Shown here piece after piece: positions 63,047-64,000 of a stretch of 64,000 nt of DNA; position 1 is the first letter of the stretch, and each line of letters starts with the position of its first letter. Source of the stretch: Edaphobacter dinghuensis (lineage in GTDB: Bacteria > Acidobacteriota > Terriglobia > Terriglobales > Acidobacteriaceae). The DNA lies in NCBI RefSeq assembly GCF_014640335.1, contig NZ_BMGT01000002.1, forward strand, positions 868,001 to 932,000, read 5' to 3'. The notes under the pieces are model-generated. The model saw only the letters and a list, made by a program, of their open reading frames with translations. It had not been told where the DNA came from and searched no databases. A program made the position numbers and the translations under genes.

Positions 63047-63825
63047 GATTTGTCGTTAAACTAGGCGGTGCGGCCCTTGAAAATCCCCAGATTCTACATG
63101 GTTGCGGCAAAGCAATCGCCGAGCTGGTAGCCGACGGAAACCAGGTTGCCGTCGTCCACGGCGGTGGCGTTCAGCTAACGCGCACCCTGGCGCTGATGGG
63201 CAAGAAGAGCGAGTTCGTCTCCGGCCTGCGTATCACCGATGCCGAGACCCGCGATGCCGCCATCATGGTGCTGGCGGGCCGCGTCAACAAGTCGCTGGTC
63301 GCTGCGATTGGATCGCATGGCCAGGCGGCTGTTGGCCTCTCCGGCGGCGATGGCCATGTCTTTCGCGCGCGCAAGAAGAAGACGAACCCCGATCTCGGCT
63401 TTGTCGGCGAGATCGCCGGAACAGACTCCCGCTGGCTCGAAGCCATCTGGACGATGGGCGCTGTGCCTGTCATCTCATCCATCGCTCTGGGCTTCGACGG
63501 CGAGTACTACAACATCAACGCCGACGAGATGGCCGCAGCCTGCGCCATCTGCACGCAGACCGATACCCTCGTCTTTCTTACCGACGTCCCCGGCGTAAAG
63601 GGAGCGGATGGAAACGTGATGCGATGGCTGACGCTGTCGCAGATTCCGGCGTTGGAGAAGCAGCAGGTTGTCTCTGGCGGTATGTTGCCAAAGCTCAATG
63701 CCTGCCGCAATGCCCTTACGCATGGCGTCAAACGTGTACGAATTCTGCCTGCGGAGTCGGCGATGTTGCTGCCTGATCTCTGCTCGACCCGAGTGAATGA
63801 TGGAACGGAGGTAATGGTCGCATGA
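63043..63825 (+). CDS. argB: Acetylglutamate kinase
   Basis: A 260-residue amino acid kinase that phosphorylates N-acetylglutamate. It starts at GTG 63043, overlapping the argC stop. Segments: FVVKLGGAALEN (ATP-binding Lys), AVVHGGGVQLTRTLALMGKK, SGLRITDAETRDAAIMVLAG, AVPVISSIALGFDGEYYNIN, ADEMAAACAICTQTDTLVFL and VSGGMLPKLNACRNALTHGV. It lacks the N-terminal helix seen in arginine-sensitive hexameric enzymes, so feedback inhibition by arginine may be weak (inference). Confidence 0.96.
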   Translation: MRFVVKLGGAALENPQILHGCGKAIAELVADGNQVAVVHGGGVQLTRTLALMGKKSEFVSGLRITDAETRDAAIMVLAGRVNKSLVAAIGSHGQAAVGLSGGDGHVFRARKKKTNPDLGFVGEIAGTDSRWLEAIWTMGAVPVISSIALGFDGEYYNINADEMAAACAICTQTDTLVFLTDVPGVKGADGNVMRWLTLSQIPALEKQQVVSGGMLPKLNACRNALTHGVKRVRILPAESAMLLPDLCSTRVNDGTEVMVA

Positions 63826-64000
63826 AGTTGGCATCCATACAGGCGGCGGAGAGCAAACTGCTTCTCCATACCTATGAGCGCAATCCTTATCTCTTTGTCG
63901 GTGGACACGACGTCTACCTGCGCGATGAAAACGGCAACGACTTCCTCGATCTGTTGAGCGGCATCGGCGTCTCCGCGCTCGGCTACGCTCATCCAGCCAT
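63822..64000 (+). CDS. argD: Acetylornithine aminotransferase (partial, N-terminus only)
   Basis: The first 59 codons of a class III PLP aminotransferase, cut by the window edge. The ATG overlaps the argB stop (ATGA). Residues include LLLHTYERNPYLFVGGHDVY, LRDENGNDFLDLLSGIGVSA and LGYAHPA, which match the N-terminus of ArgD. It transfers an amino group to N-acetylglutamate semialdehyde in the fourth step of the pathway. Confidence 0.9.
   Translation, partial: MKLASIQAAESKLLLHTYERNPYLFVGGHDVYLRDENGNDFLDLLSGIGVSALGYAHPA

Overview
The window looks like a chromosomal stretch of an Acidobacteriaceae bacterium (Granulicella/Edaphobacter/Terriglobus-like). This is inferred from gene content and from one very close match recalled from memory: a manganese cupin hydroxynitrile lyase of the Granulicella tundricola type at 25769-26170. 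ADOP-type permeases, intergenic repeats and an RHS gene with an exported partner also fit. No database search was run.

Layout. Positions 1 to about 9370 are AT-richer accessory DNA. They hold an RHS/YD-repeat protein running off the left edge, its exported partner, an XRE regulator with a candidate operator, a Sel1-repeat secreted protein, a small secreted protein, a CHC2-type primase-like protein translationally coupled to a Prim-Pol N-terminal remnant, an excisionase-like protein, a zinc-finger protein and a tyrosine recombinase. The recombinase points at the 3' end of a tRNA-Cys, so this is read as the right end of an integrated island. The left end is not visible.

From 9373 on, the DNA is GC-rich core: tRNA-Cys and tRNA-Gly, a PAS histidine kinase, a secretin/Fis-HTH/cvpA/purC cluster, purU, a DsbA-like protein, nadE, a polyprenyl glycosylphosphotransferase, an orphan Mla-like ATPase, mobA and an M20 peptidase. 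Then come the hydroxynitrile lyase, a small cupin, a flavin reductase, a DUF488 protein, an acyl-CoA dehydrogenase, thiC, and a PadR/ADOP permease pair with a double-palindrome operator.

At 34043-37276 lies a cytochrome c maturation operon, ccmE-ccmA-ybaK-ccmB-ccmC-ccmD. Its CcmE carries a CxxxY haem-binding motif in place of HxxxY, and no ccmH is nearby (System I* variant). Next are an HxlR regulator with a near-perfect operator, a DoxX-like protein, a BNR-repeat/MoaD-like pair, a VOC protein, and an AhpD-like/ECF41 sigma pair preceded by an exact ECF41 promoter. After these come a tagatose-bisphosphate-type aldolase, an exported protein, guaA, a membrane protein and leuS, an alpha-dioxygenase-like haem protein, a hydrolase with an EF-hand loop, nfo, an acyl-CoA ligase with a TetR regulator, and gltB. 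The window ends in a tightly overlapped argR-argC-argB-argD operon. A paired ARG-box-like operator sits in the divergent gltB/argR gap, linking glutamate and arginine synthesis.
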